IMG/VR virus record: IMGVR_UViG_3300001533_000616
Span: 1-20,199 of that record
DNA length: 20,199 bases
From: a virus
Direction: 5' to 3' (one strand)
Part shown: piece by piece, positions 7,620-15,762 of the stretch
How the letters are laid out: the number at the start of each line of letters is the position of its first letter
Numbering within the stretch: position 1 is the stretch's first letter
Notes under the pieces: generated by a model
Told to the model about the DNA's origin: nothing
Database searches by the model: none
What the model saw: the letters and a program-made list of their open reading frames with translations, nothing else
Translations under genes and position numbers: made by a program

Positions 7620-8020
7620 ACTCTATGACCCTCAAATGTGAAAGTGAAACTTGTCTTACAGTTCTTTGTATCTGGTCGTGTATCAAATTGTGCTATCTCT
7701 GAATTATCTACAATAACACCCTCCCAAACAACACTCCAGAAATCAGTAAGTTGTATCTGATTACCATAGTAATTAGATAAAAATGATAGTATAGCCACAT
7801 AGTCACGTAATAGTACTATTTTATATTTAAGTTGTTCATCAGCAACTGTAGTACTGCGGCGAAAATATTTATTCACACCATTATATAATACATTCATATT
7901 ACCACGTGGATCAATGGTATGTGTATCACCAAGTATAGGGCTACGTAATATTATTTCAGCATCAGAAACAATATCTTTTAGTTTTATAGTTTTACTACGT
8001 ACATATTTAGGTTCACTCAT
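7616..8020 (-). CDS. Small distal-tail-like protein
   Basis: A 134-residue protein starting at an ATGA overlap with the upstream gene. It contains DPRGNMNVLYNG (about residues 37-48), the helix LRDYVAILSFLSNYYGNQI (71-89), LTDFWSVVWEGVI (91-103) and a terminal FTFTFEG strand. The helix-G..I.L.D..W.G.I pattern is common in small tail-tip/distal tail proteins of siphoviruses. It shares this layout with the following 125-residue protein. A distal tail ring or adaptor joining tail tube and hub is the best guess; I cannot assign a named family with confidence. Confidence 0.55.
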   Translation of the reverse strand: MSEPKYVRSKTIKLKDIVSDAEIILRSPILGDTHTIDPRGNMNVLYNGVNKYFRRSTTVADEQLKYKIVLLRDYVAILSFLSNYYGNQIQLTDFWSVVWEGVIVDNSEIAQFDTRPDTKNCKTSFTFTFEGHRV

Positions 8021-8775
8021 GCTAATGCTCCACTATAATTGCTACCACCATCACGTTTTAATGGGTCAACACGCCAAGTACGTATATATTGACTAAGCAC
8101 TAATTGACCTTCACATGTTTTTTTCACAACCACCAATGTTGCAATGATTTGTGATAAGCCAGTTTTATTAATGACCAATTTACTCATCACATATTCAACG
8201 ATTTGCTCAAATGAAATAATAAAATTGATACCAAAGGTATCACGTAGAAAGGTAACAAGGTCTTGTAGATTAAAGACTTGAGTGTTATCTTTCCTATAAG
8301 TACGCAACACACTGATTAATTGATCAAAGGCCATCTGATCAATAGATTGATTAACTAAATGAGCTATACTCTGTACACCAATTCCAGTAGTTACTGAACG
8401 ACTCAATACCATATTTATATTATTACTATGACTAAGGGTCATGGCATCTTGTACCTGTAAGACCAGATGTAGTAAATCACTCATGGACAATGAATCTTGT
8501 GACTGCTTAACTAAGGATAGTAGGTCACTTATAGATAGTTCATTACTACCTATGGTTAGATATGCCATTAGTTTTGTGATTGTTTGTTCTAATGACAATG
8601 AATCTTGTGACTGCTTAACTAAGGATAGTAGGTCACTTATAGATAGTTCATCCTGTGTTTGTAGGACCAAATTAATATGTTCTAGTATCTTGATTAAGTT
8701 ATCAAGATCTTTAACTTTGTCCTCTGTGGTATTGAAACCCATTGAAGATGTACAACTATGATTATATTCTGCCAT
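8017..8775 (-). CDS. Leucine-rich repeat-bearing virion protein candidate
   Basis: A 252-residue protein of unknown function. Residues of about 41-120 hold repeats of roughly 16 residues with the pattern QDxLSxSDLLxLVxQS (QDELSISDLLSLVKQS, NELSISDLLSLVKQS, QDSLSMSDLLHLVLQV), separated by a divergent copy. Similar SDxLSL-type repeats occur in phage fibre and structural proteins. The remainder is predicted mostly helical, with a YSGALA C-terminus. The ribosome binding site before 8775 is weak (TTGGA), and a 13-bp hairpin lies just upstream, so translation may be limited. Location between a conserved virion protein and distal-tail genes suggests a structural role. Confidence 0.6.
   Translation of the reverse strand: MAEYNHSCTSSMGFNTTEDKVKDLDNLIKILEHINLVLQTQDELSISDLLSLVKQSQDSLSLEQTITKLMAYLTIGSNELSISDLLSLVKQSQDSLSMSDLLHLVLQVQDAMTLSHSNNINMVLSRSVTTGIGVQSIAHLVNQSIDQMAFDQLISVLRTYRKDNTQVFNLQDLVTFLRDTFGINFIISFEQIVEYVMSKLVINKTGLSQIIATLVVVKKTCEGQLVLSQYIRTWRVDPLKRDGGSNYSGALA
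8486..8651. repeat. 58-bp direct repeat, two identical copies
   Basis: Copies at 8486-8543 and 8594-8651 are identical by direct reading and are spaced by 108 bases (36 codons), which keeps the frame of the 252-residue gene. They encode ELSISDLLSLVKQSQDSLS twice. Perfect identity at synonymous positions points to a recent duplication or gene conversion. Confidence 0.95.
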
Positions 8776-8792
8776 AATTTATCCAACTAAGG

Positions 8793-8844
8793 GCCATAGT
8801 GGTAGCTGTTATGGGTGGGAGAGCAGCACCCCTACCACTATGGC
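8793..8844. other. Intergenic 13-bp inverted repeat (hairpin)
   Basis: A perfect 13-bp inverted repeat (8793-8805 with 8832-8844, core GCCATAGTGGTAG) with a 26-base spacer that can form an inner GGGTG/CACCC stem. It fills most of the 79-base gap between the 159-residue virion gene and the 252-residue gene. No T-run follows on either strand, so it is not a standard intrinsic terminator; an mRNA stability, processing or translation-control element is possible. Confidence 0.7.
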
Positions 8845-8854
8845 ATGTCATTAT

Positions 8855-9334
8855 TTATGCATTCGCGGCTTCAACAGTATATGTGACCTTAATCTCGTCA
8901 CCGTCAACAACGCCCTGTGATGCAGTGAAAGCGGCAGTAGACCATAACGTACCAGAACTACCTGTTGCGGCAGAGCAAACAAATATACCCTTGACATCAC
9001 CTGTAGCATTCATTGCAAATGTTACAACTGTTGTATTAGTGATCGCTTGACTGGATGCTGCATCCTCAGTCCATTCTTGACGATTACCAGTATAATCAGT
9101 ATATTCTGTCCAACCAGAATGTACAGCCAGTGTATCAGCTGCTGCAAATGCAGTCCAACCGCTATCATCAACAAGGCCGATGTACCAAGTACCTATGGGT
9201 GATGTATCATGGAACATGACATTGAGTATCTTATCCAACCCCTCATTGACAATTGCATTATTTCCTTCTTCAACATGCAGCACTTTACCGTTGCGTACAT
9301 GTTCCACTTTAAATTTCCCTTTGAGATCTAACAT
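8855..9334 (-). CDS. Conserved phage virion protein (WYIGL / HSGWTE type)
   Basis: A 159-residue protein with the order of motifs of a widespread phage protein family: GKFKVEHVRNGKVL at the N-terminus, NEGLDKILNVMF, WYIGLVDDSGWTAF (about 50-63), DTLAVHSGWTEY (67-78), NRQEWTED (83-90), a V.GIFV strand, GTLWSTAAF (128-136) and a closing GDEIKVTYTVEA. Family members usually lie near structural genes and are thought to be virion or fibre components; a precise role is not established to my knowledge. AAGGAT about 8 bases upstream supports the start. The length is normal for the family. It sits directly after the tape measure gene in the late operon. Confidence 0.75.
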   Translation of the reverse strand: MLDLKGKFKVEHVRNGKVLHVEEGNNAIVNEGLDKILNVMFHDTSPIGTWYIGLVDDSGWTAFAAADTLAVHSGWTEYTDYTGNRQEWTEDAASSQAITNTTVVTFAMNATGDVKGIFVCSAATGSSGTLWSTAAFTASQGVVDGDEIKVTYTVEAANA

Positions 9335-9353
9335 TGTTTGATCCTTGTTTTAT

Positions 9354-12300
9354 TTAGTTTTTTATTATACCTTGCTTAGTGCCACGGGCTGTAGCACCAA
9401 GTACTGTCCGTCCTAACTCTTTGCCATCGACAGCAATAGTGACTACTTTACCTGTTTCAAGTTCACGGTATCGTTCTCTTGAAACCGTCTTACTATCAAC
9501 CTCTCTTGATATCCGTTCAAATGCACCCTTCTCCCTTGTAAATTTTTCATCAAATTGACCTATTTCAGCACGCATAGTACGACCAGTGTCTTCAGGATCA
9601 TTTAATCCAAGCTCGTTCCCTGCTCTATTATAACGTTGTATGCTACTACGTTGTTTTACTTGTTCCTTTTTAATTCGTATATATTCTTCCTCTGTAACAT
9701 AGGCTGTAGGGCCAGTACCAGCAACCAAATTAGCTTGGCTTTTTAAGAAACGTGGACTTATGATGCTGTCATCACTCCATGACCCACGTGCACTGCTCCG
9801 TTGAGCTGTAATCTTATTGATACTTTTTATAAGATTACCCATTGCGGTCTTTTGAAATTTCTCCAGTGCTGTTAATGTTGGTGCTATAATACTGGCTACT
9901 TGTCTTTGCTCTACTTGATTCTGTACGTTACGTGAGCCAATAAAACTAAATCTTGCACCAGGCCCTGGTGATTTATTAAGCGTTGAATTAAGTGACTCAA
10001 CCACCGCTGGTCTATTAAGACTATGTTTTTCACGTTCTAATTCAATGTTTGTTGCTCTTAATCTCTCTTTTTCTTGCTGTGAGGGCTTATCAAGATCAAG
10101 GTCCAAATCACTTCTATCCTTGGGCAACCTATTTACCAGCTCATTAAGTATCTCATGCATCCGTGCATCAGCAACATGGATACTATATTTCTTTGTGCCA
10201 GCATCTGCCAAATCACCCAAATCATTTGCTGTCTTTTGTTCTAATTCTAATTGAGTCTTTAGACCAGTATTACCTTTGATTAATGTATCATACATCTTAG
10301 TAAAAATGGAGAATTGCTGATCTTCGGGTGCTTCACGTCTTTCAAGCTCTAATTTAAATATCTCTTCTTCAAGTGGTGATCTTGCTTTAGTTTGTAAATC
10401 ACCCTCTGAAACACGTTGTAGTTGTGCTAAGTCTTTAGGTGTTCTAAGTGCTACACCCTCTATACGTAGCCGTTGTTGCATTTCATATTTATTAATAACG
10501 TCGGCTATACCATCTGCTGCTTTATTAAGATTGATGAGGGTATCATCATCATAACGCTTATTTCCATTATTAATAAGGTCTTGAGTTGTACTAAGTAATA
10601 GTGTACGGTTCTCTTTAATCTCTGCATCTGAAACTGATATACCACGTGTTAATTTCTCAGCAAACTCTGATAACTTAACAATATTGGCTTCAATACTTGC
10701 ATTGTAACCAAGTAAAAGAGGATCAGATTGAGGTATTTGAGTAGGTGTAGATGGTGTCAACTGATTGCTTTCTGCTCTACGCCGGAGCTTCTCTTCATCC
10801 TGACGTATCTTTTCCCATGGACCAAGTAACTCTGTTATACTTGTACCTGCAGCTTGTTTCTCTGTAACATCTTTTGTTTTAATATCTGTTGCTTGTGTCA
10901 CATAAGCATCAAATTGCTGTTTCTTAAGTATGTTATCATTAAGTATTGCTTGCTTCGCTACAATTTCAGCTAACTTTGTAATATGCAGCTGTAATGCGTC
11001 CACTTCAAGTGTACGTGCACCAAGGACTTTTTCCAATTGGTCTATTGCATTAATAACCCCTCCACCAGCTGCTGTTACTCTACGACCAAGTATATCAGTT
11101 TGGTTCTGTATATCACTCCCAAACTGTATAGCTACTTGTTGATCATCTATTGATAAGGGCTTAACATTACGTAAAGTGTCAAGCATCTGGTTTTGAATTT
11201 TTTCTATTTCTGTCTGAAGTTTGAGCTGTTCTTCAGGGTCTTTAGATTCAGTGTACTTTTGATGTAGTGCCGTGATTTTTTCTTGGTCTTGAGCTATGTC
11301 TTTTTGTACAGATTTTATGTGTGCTTGCTCATTACGCAGGATATAGAGACGCTCTTTTTCCTTCTCCATGATACGTGTTTCAAGACGTGATTGTGATTCA
11401 ATAATACGGGCACGTTGTTGTAAGACCTCATTATAAGTTAAGCCATATTCTTGTAACTTTTCTGTCATACCAATTGTCTGCTCAATAAGCTTACGGCCTG
11501 TATCCATATCACCACGACCATATGCTTCTCTTGCAACATCCATTGTCTGGCGTCTAAGTGCTAAGAGACCACGTAGTCTTGTAGCATAATTCATATCATC
11601 AGTAGTTAAGGCTGTCTTACTTTGAATATAATCAATCATGCGTGTACGTGCTTTACGCCATTCATCACTGACTTCTTTAATATTATCAATCTCAGATAAT
11701 CTTTGGTCTATAGCTCTCTCTGGACCAGTGTTACTTCTTACTATACCTCTTGATGATTTAATCAAGCTCATAGATTTACTTGATGCCGCTTCTAAAGCTG
11801 AAACATAACGACTTAAGGATGTAGTTACAGCATTATATTGTGTAGATGATAATTTCTTAAGTCTATTGACAATATTTGCATTTTTATCAAGTTCTTTATT
11901 TAATTCAGCTATCTCACTTGCTAATTTTGTTGTCTCTTTACGTGTTACTTCAGACGCAAATTCCTTTTGGCTTTTCCCCGCTTTATTATATAACTCAATT
12001 TGTCTTGAGATCAAACGATCAACCATTGTTGTTGATGATGCTACACCACTAAGTAACTGATTATATGCACGATTAACATTGGTTACTATTTCAATGCCTC
12101 TATACAGTGTCTTAATTGCATATGAGACACCTATTAACAAGGCTGCACCTTTAAGTGCTGTACTCAAGAATGTCATAGCCTTACCAGTACGATAAAGCAT
12201 TATTTCCTGTTTCATTAATGCAGCAGTCTGTGCCTCTGTACCAGCAGTCATCGTCTTCTGTAGTACCTGATATCTTATGACCTCCATTGCTGCATCCGAC

Positions 12301-14447
12301 AATGGCCGTGTAAGATATTTTGCAATTTGGATTGTTTTCCAGCTTGCAAAGGCTAAGGCAGTTGTCTTAACACTAAGCGTTAAGCCCTTAATAACATTAT
12401 CAGTACCACCGACGAAGCCAATAAAGGAAACTATTGTATCAATTGCACCACGACCAAAGGTCACTTGTAAATAGTTACGCATCTGCTGAATATAGATCTC
12501 TAATCTCTTAGCATTTGAGTCCATACCAATATCAACAGCATTTAAGTAAGAAGCGACCTTATCCTCATATTTAGCGAGCGCATTAGTATAGTCATCAAGA
12601 TTATTACGCGTTAATGCTACAATACCCGCAATGGCTTGTATACGACTAAAAAGACGGCCTGCTTCAGCTGTGCCACCCTCACTAATCAATTTAGTTATCC
12701 GGCGTAACACTTCTTCAAAACCAAATATCTGTATTGCTGCTTCACCAGATTCAACACCCCAGGATTGGAATAATTCTTTAAGTCCTTTAGTTGGTACAAT
12801 CATCTTTAGAAGAATATTACGCATCTGTGTGCTTGCAGTGGTGAACTTGATACCTTGGATCGTCATCGCAGCAATACCAGCATTGATTTGATCAAGTGGT
12901 ATACCTAATTGATTAGCAATAGGTAAAATACGACCCATTGCATCAGCCATTTCATCAGCACGGACACGACCAAGTTCAATTGTCTTGAAAAATGATGCAC
13001 TAATTTCTTGTACAGATGCAGCACTTAGACCATAAGAATTAAGACCACCAGTTAAAAGAGCAACTGCATCACGTGCCGAACTAACGGAAGCAATCGAGAA
13101 TTGCAATGCTTGATTCATGAATTGTGTTGCTTCAATACCTTTGGCCATTTGGTTTGTTACAACTTGATATACACCCTCTGACACATCATTGGCCATATTA
13201 CCATATGTATTTGAAAGCTTGATTACTTCATCAGTCCATTTGGATATAGACAGTTGTGCATCTTGACTGATGGTCCGTATACGTGCAATACTTATCTCAA
13301 GTTCTTGCATTTTAGCTATAACAGTCTGCACACTAAAGACAGCCCTATAGACAAAGTATACTGCAACCAATCGTGATATTCTCTTGATAGAGTTCTCCCA
13401 CTGTTGTGCAAATTCATGTGCAGCTGTTTTAGTACTATGTATTAATTGGTCATTTAACCGCTGTGCATGTATGGCCTTTTTACTTTGTGCAGTATTATAA
13501 GACTTCTCCATACGGGCATATTGCCCTTCTAATGTCTTAAGTGCCCTTGTCTCATGTGCAATGGCTTTATCAATTTCAGCAATACTATGGGTTACACCTT
13601 GTACTTTACGTGCCTCATTTGCCTTAAGGCGTTGTATATAAGTATTGACACTACCAATATCACCAGGTATTTGACCAGTTTTGTGTAGTTTTATAAAATT
13701 AGCATTCTGACGTAGTACGTCTTGTTCAATTTTAATTTGCTGTAGGCGCTTAGTATGTGTATCTTGCTGTGCACCCTGTTCTTGACGGTAGCGTTGCATT
13801 GTGGCAGCATGCTGTTTTTTATATTCTGCATCAATACGTGCTATCATTGACTGCTTATGGTTATGTACCCTTTTCAGCTCATGTATTTCTAATTGTGCAG
13901 TCCGTTCAATAACTTCCTTGTTTGCTTGTGCTTGTTTGACTGCTGAAATATGTTGTTGTAATTTATCTGATCTATCTGAACCCAATAAGCGACGTAGATT
14001 ATCTAATCTATCGTCGCTACTTACAGTTTCAGTACTTATAGGTATAGTTGTATTAAGCTTAGAGCGAATTTTACCTTGGATCATAGCTGCATCATCAGTA
14101 ATACGTACATTGACACCAACGTTAAGTTTGCTTAGTTTGTTGAGTTGTCGCTGTAATTGTGTTGATGCTGTATCTTTTATTAAGGGTGTAATTGCTACAA
14201 CCGGTTTCAGATTACTTAATCCAGTGAGATCATCCTTAATCTTTTTAATTGATGCATTAACAAGACCCACTTGCGTGTTGAATGTTTTCAGATCAAGCTT
14301 AAGTGGTGTACCAACTTTCAAACTATTAAGGGTCTTTATACTCTGAATAAGTCTTTCAGCCGCAGCAGCTTGCGCATTGATAACAGTATTTAGTTTTTCA
14401 ATGTTCTCAAGACCATTAGTTTTTAACCCAAAATTGTATTCTGACAT
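9354..14447 (-). CDS. Tail tape measure protein
   Basis: A 1697-residue protein that sets tail length and is thought to act in DNA ejection. Residues of about 180-340 and 800-1500 are rich in charged helices typical of coiled coils. Residues of about 350-630 match the TP901-type PhageMin_Tail core: a hydrophobic start (LVAVYFVYRAVFSV), then SISKWTDEVIKLSNTYG, GVYQVVTNQMAKG, ALLTGGLNSYG, ADAMGRILPIANQLGI and FTTASTQMRNILLKM. A hydrophobic segment near 760-785 (LKGAALLIGVSYAIKTLY) may cross a membrane during ejection. The C-terminus ends in a VTIAVDGKELGRTV motif seen in other tape measures. AAGGAT lies 7 bases before the ATG. At about 0.15 nm per residue it would fit a tail of roughly 250 nm (a rule of thumb). 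The chaperone gene upstream fits, though one gene lies between. Confidence 0.95.
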   Translation of the reverse strand: MSEYNFGLKTNGLENIEKLNTVINAQAAAAERLIQSIKTLNSLKVGTPLKLDLKTFNTQVGLVNASIKKIKDDLTGLSNLKPVVAITPLIKDTASTQLQRQLNKLSKLNVGVNVRITDDAAMIQGKIRSKLNTTIPISTETVSSDDRLDNLRRLLGSDRSDKLQQHISAVKQAQANKEVIERTAQLEIHELKRVHNHKQSMIARIDAEYKKQHAATMQRYRQEQGAQQDTHTKRLQQIKIEQDVLRQNANFIKLHKTGQIPGDIGSVNTYIQRLKANEARKVQGVTHSIAEIDKAIAHETRALKTLEGQYARMEKSYNTAQSKKAIHAQRLNDQLIHSTKTAAHEFAQQWENSIKRISRLVAVYFVYRAVFSVQTVIAKMQELEISIARIRTISQDAQLSISKWTDEVIKLSNTYGNMANDVSEGVYQVVTNQMAKGIEATQFMNQALQFSIASVSSARDAVALLTGGLNSYGLSAASVQEISASFFKTIELGRVRADEMADAMGRILPIANQLGIPLDQINAGIAAMTIQGIKFTTASTQMRNILLKMIVPTKGLKELFQSWGVESGEAAIQIFGFEEVLRRITKLISEGGTAEAGRLFSRIQAIAGIVALTRNNLDDYTNALAKYEDKVASYLNAVDIGMDSNAKRLEIYIQQMRNYLQVTFGRGAIDTIVSFIGFVGGTDNVIKGLTLSVKTTALAFASWKTIQIAKYLTRPLSDAAMEVIRYQVLQKTMTAGTEAQTAALMKQEIMLYRTGKAMTFLSTALKGAALLIGVSYAIKTLYRGIEIVTNVNRAYNQLLSGVASSTTMVDRLISRQIELYNKAGKSQKEFASEVTRKETTKLASEIAELNKELDKNANIVNRLKKLSSTQYNAVTTSLSRYVSALEAASSKSMSLIKSSRGIVRSNTGPERAIDQRLSEIDNIKEVSDEWRKARTRMIDYIQSKTALTTDDMNYATRLRGLLALRRQTMDVAREAYGRGDMDTGRKLIEQTIGMTEKLQEYGLTYNEVLQQRARIIESQSRLETRIMEKEKERLYILRNEQAHIKSVQKDIAQDQEKITALHQKYTESKDPEEQLKLQTEIEKIQNQMLDTLRNVKPLSIDDQQVAIQFGSDIQNQTDILGRRVTAAGGGVINAIDQLEKVLGARTLEVDALQLHITKLAEIVAKQAILNDNILKKQQFDAYVTQATDIKTKDVTEKQAAGTSITELLGPWEKIRQDEEKLRRRAESNQLTPSTPTQIPQSDPLLLGYNASIEANIVKLSEFAEKLTRGISVSDAEIKENRTLLLSTTQDLINNGNKRYDDDTLINLNKAADGIADVINKYEMQQRLRIEGVALRTPKDLAQLQRVSEGDLQTKARSPLEEEIFKLELERREAPEDQQFSIFTKMYDTLIKGNTGLKTQLELEQKTANDLGDLADAGTKKYSIHVADARMHEILNELVNRLPKDRSDLDLDLDKPSQQEKERLRATNIELEREKHSLNRPAVVESLNSTLNKSPGPGARFSFIGSRNVQNQVEQRQVASIIAPTLTALEKFQKTAMGNLIKSINKITAQRSSARGSWSDDSIISPRFLKSQANLVAGTGPTAYVTEEEYIRIKKEQVKQRSSIQRYNRAGNELGLNDPEDTGRTMRAEIGQFDEKFTREKGAFERISREVDSKTVSRERYRELETGKVVTIAVDGKELGRTVLGATARGTKQGIIKN

Positions 14448-14457
14448 TATCTTATCC

Positions 14458-15012
14458 TTAGAAAGGTGTTGCGCCCTTTGGGACGATATATTTCTCTAAC
14501 TGCGGTATTACTCCAAGTAGTTCAGTATCTATAACATTCATAAAAGCACGACCACCATCACGAAACAAATGCCATGGTGTTGTTTTTTGTGGCTGTTTGA
14601 ATGCCATATCTGTTGTATCATTCTCAAGATAATATGGTACTTCTGTCTTAAAATTAAATGTGAAACTGGTTAATTCCTTTGTCACTGCAAATGTATAGCT
14701 AGAATATGTCCCAGGTGGCTGTCTCTTACCATCAGGGTCTTGACCATATATAGGTATGGGTACTGGTAAATAATATTCTGATGAAACAATGCTACCTTCA
14801 AATGTACGAACATTTGTAATAAAGCTACCTTTTGCGAAACCACTAACCACAGGTGTCCCTTCAACCCCACTATTACCCCCTCGATTAGCTGCTGTATCAA
14901 CAAAAGCTGTTGCTGCTCGCTTTAATAATTCTTGTACATTATACTTAAAATCAATAAGCCAATTATCCTTATTGAATTGCAATGGCTCATAATTGGTTAT
15001 AATTTTAAGCAT
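14458..15012 (-). CDS. Putative gp10-like tail completion/connector protein
   Basis: A 184-residue protein. After a helical N-terminus it has TPVVSGFAKGSFITN (about residues 53-67), a later F.F.F strand leading to TEVPYYLENDT (123-133), and TPWHLFRDGGRAF (144-156). This order, TPV.(T/S)G.A.GS followed by a VPYY..N(E/D) strand and a C-terminal helix, recalls the HK97 gp10-like head-tail joining/tail completion family, but the match is only by eye. It lies between the chaperone and the tape measure, an unusual place for that family, so another minor tail role is possible. The start has AGGA about 10 bases upstream; a small hairpin lies in the leader. Confidence 0.55.
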   Translation of the reverse strand: MLKIITNYEPLQFNKDNWLIDFKYNVQELLKRAATAFVDTAANRGGNSGVEGTPVVSGFAKGSFITNVRTFEGSIVSSEYYLPVPIPIYGQDPDGKRQPPGTYSSYTFAVTKELTSFTFNFKTEVPYYLENDTTDMAFKQPQKTTPWHLFRDGGRAFMNVIDTELLGVIPQLEKYIVPKGATPF

Positions 15013-15033
15013 GATTAATTAATCCTAAGATTA

Positions 15034-15055
15034 TGGCTACCAATGATGGTAGCCA
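15034..15055. other. Intergenic 8-bp hairpin
   Basis: TGGCTACC (15034-15041) and GGTAGCCA (15048-15055) form a perfect 8-bp stem around a 6-base loop. It lies between the stop of the GT fusion frame (15062) and the next start (15012). No T-run follows, so it is probably not a terminator. Confidence 0.5.
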
Positions 15056-15061
15056 CATATC

Positions 15062-15735
15062 TTAAAGCTTTGATCCTATTTGTATTTTTAATGTTTCCAT
15101 TTCTTCATATTCACGTATCTGATCATAAGCTAATAATAAGGCTTGATGCCATACATCATTCTTTTCCCATGATTTCTTTATGCCAGGTGGTAGTAGTCCC
15201 AGTCTCTCACAAGCTGTCCACTTTGTATAGAGACCAGTTCTACCAGACGGTACAACTATGTCGTCTGTACCACCACCTGCTCCGAAGCTAAAAAACGGTC
15301 ACGGGCCTCACGTATTTTGTTATCATCAAGTGCATTTGCTTCCCACACGGCCTCTAAGATTGAAGTAATCTCTACTTCAGAGAAAAAGGCTGCCTTCAAT
15401 TCCTTATCATAGTTGGACCATGTATCTGGATCAGCTAAAGACACAGTGTCCCATTTTAATCCAGGAGTAGCACTCAATGACTTAATGACAATGTAACTTG
15501 TCTTTTTCTCAGCATACTCATGTACAGCTTTCTTATAATCAGGACTCTCAAAGTTGGGTGTTTGTTCTTCTGTACCAGGCTTAGTGCGCATAGGTGGTAC
15601 GGGTGGCTTGATCATTCCATCAAACTCTTTAAAGTCAAGTATAGCTTGGGCCTTGAATATGATGTTTTTATCATTACGTGGTATGACAACCACAGTGACA
15701 TTGGGGCCATTAAAATTGTAACCTTCGATTTGCAT
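15062..15735 (-). CDS. Tail assembly chaperone, frameshifted long form (gpGT-like)
   Basis: The 224-residue product of a -1 shift on the heptamer at 15295-15289. The first 149 residues are those of the short form. The ribosome then reads 75 more codons in the -1 frame to TAA at 15062. The extension starts SFGAGGGTDDIVVP, continues with RTGLYTKWTACERLGLLPPG and WEKNDVWHQALLLAYDQI, and ends REYEEMETLKIQIGSKL. A Gly-rich hinge followed by a helical W..C...G..P domain and an acidic IREYEEME helix is typical of chaperone T domains that bind the tape measure. No ATG start in the -1 frame would explain this coding sequence otherwise. The fusion is inferred from sequence; both products are expected in a fixed ratio. 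Confidence 0.82.
15256..15735 (-). CDS. Tail assembly chaperone, short form (gpG-like)
   Basis: A 159-residue protein made by normal termination at TAG 15256. It begins with a beta-rich domain (GPNVTVVVIPRNDKNIIFKAQ) and ends in a helical region (VEITSILEAVWEANALDDN, then KIREARDRFLASEQ). Position after the tail-tube candidate and upstream of the tape measure, together with the frameshift site in its last codons, identifies it as the short member of a G/GT-type chaperone pair. Such proteins bind the tape measure and recruit tube subunits and are not in the mature virion. AGGAG lies about 11 bases before the ATG, slightly long. No sequence similarity to lambda gpG is claimed; the role rests on context and frameshift architecture. 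Confidence 0.8.
   Translation of the reverse strand: MQIEGYNFNGPNVTVVVIPRNDKNIIFKAQAILDFKEFDGMIKPPVPPMRTKPGTEEQTPNFESPDYKKAVHEYAEKKTSYIVIKSLSATPGLKWDTVSLADPDTWSNYDKELKAAFFSEVEITSILEAVWEANALDDNKIREARDRFLASEQVVVQTT
15289..15295 (-). promoter_or_regulatory. Programmed -1 ribosomal frameshift site (T TTT TTA)
   Basis: In the zero frame the codons are CGT TTT TTA, giving the canonical X XXY YYZ heptamer TTTTTTA on the minus strand. Slipping back one base joins the chaperone frame to the 75-codon extension. A possible downstream stimulator is the stem GGTACA/TGTACC (15271-15266 with 15254-15249), whose loop holds the zero-frame TAG. It can extend by two wobble pairs and one G-C pair. It starts about 14-17 bases after the heptamer, farther than usual. 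An alternative stem CAGACG/CGTCTG overlaps it. Confidence 0.85.
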
Positions 15736-15762
15736 AATAAATTGCTCTCCTATTTATTTAAT

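Noticed and set aside
13801-14346. 181-codon open frame on the plus strand inside the tape measure gene
   Set aside because: It is antisense to a well-supported gene, is rich in Cys, Ser and Leu as expected from a reversed helical gene, and has no binding site or family pattern.
15043-15291. 82-codon open frame on the plus strand
   Set aside because: It is antisense to the -1 frame extension of the tail chaperone, which has a clear protein pattern and frameshift signal.
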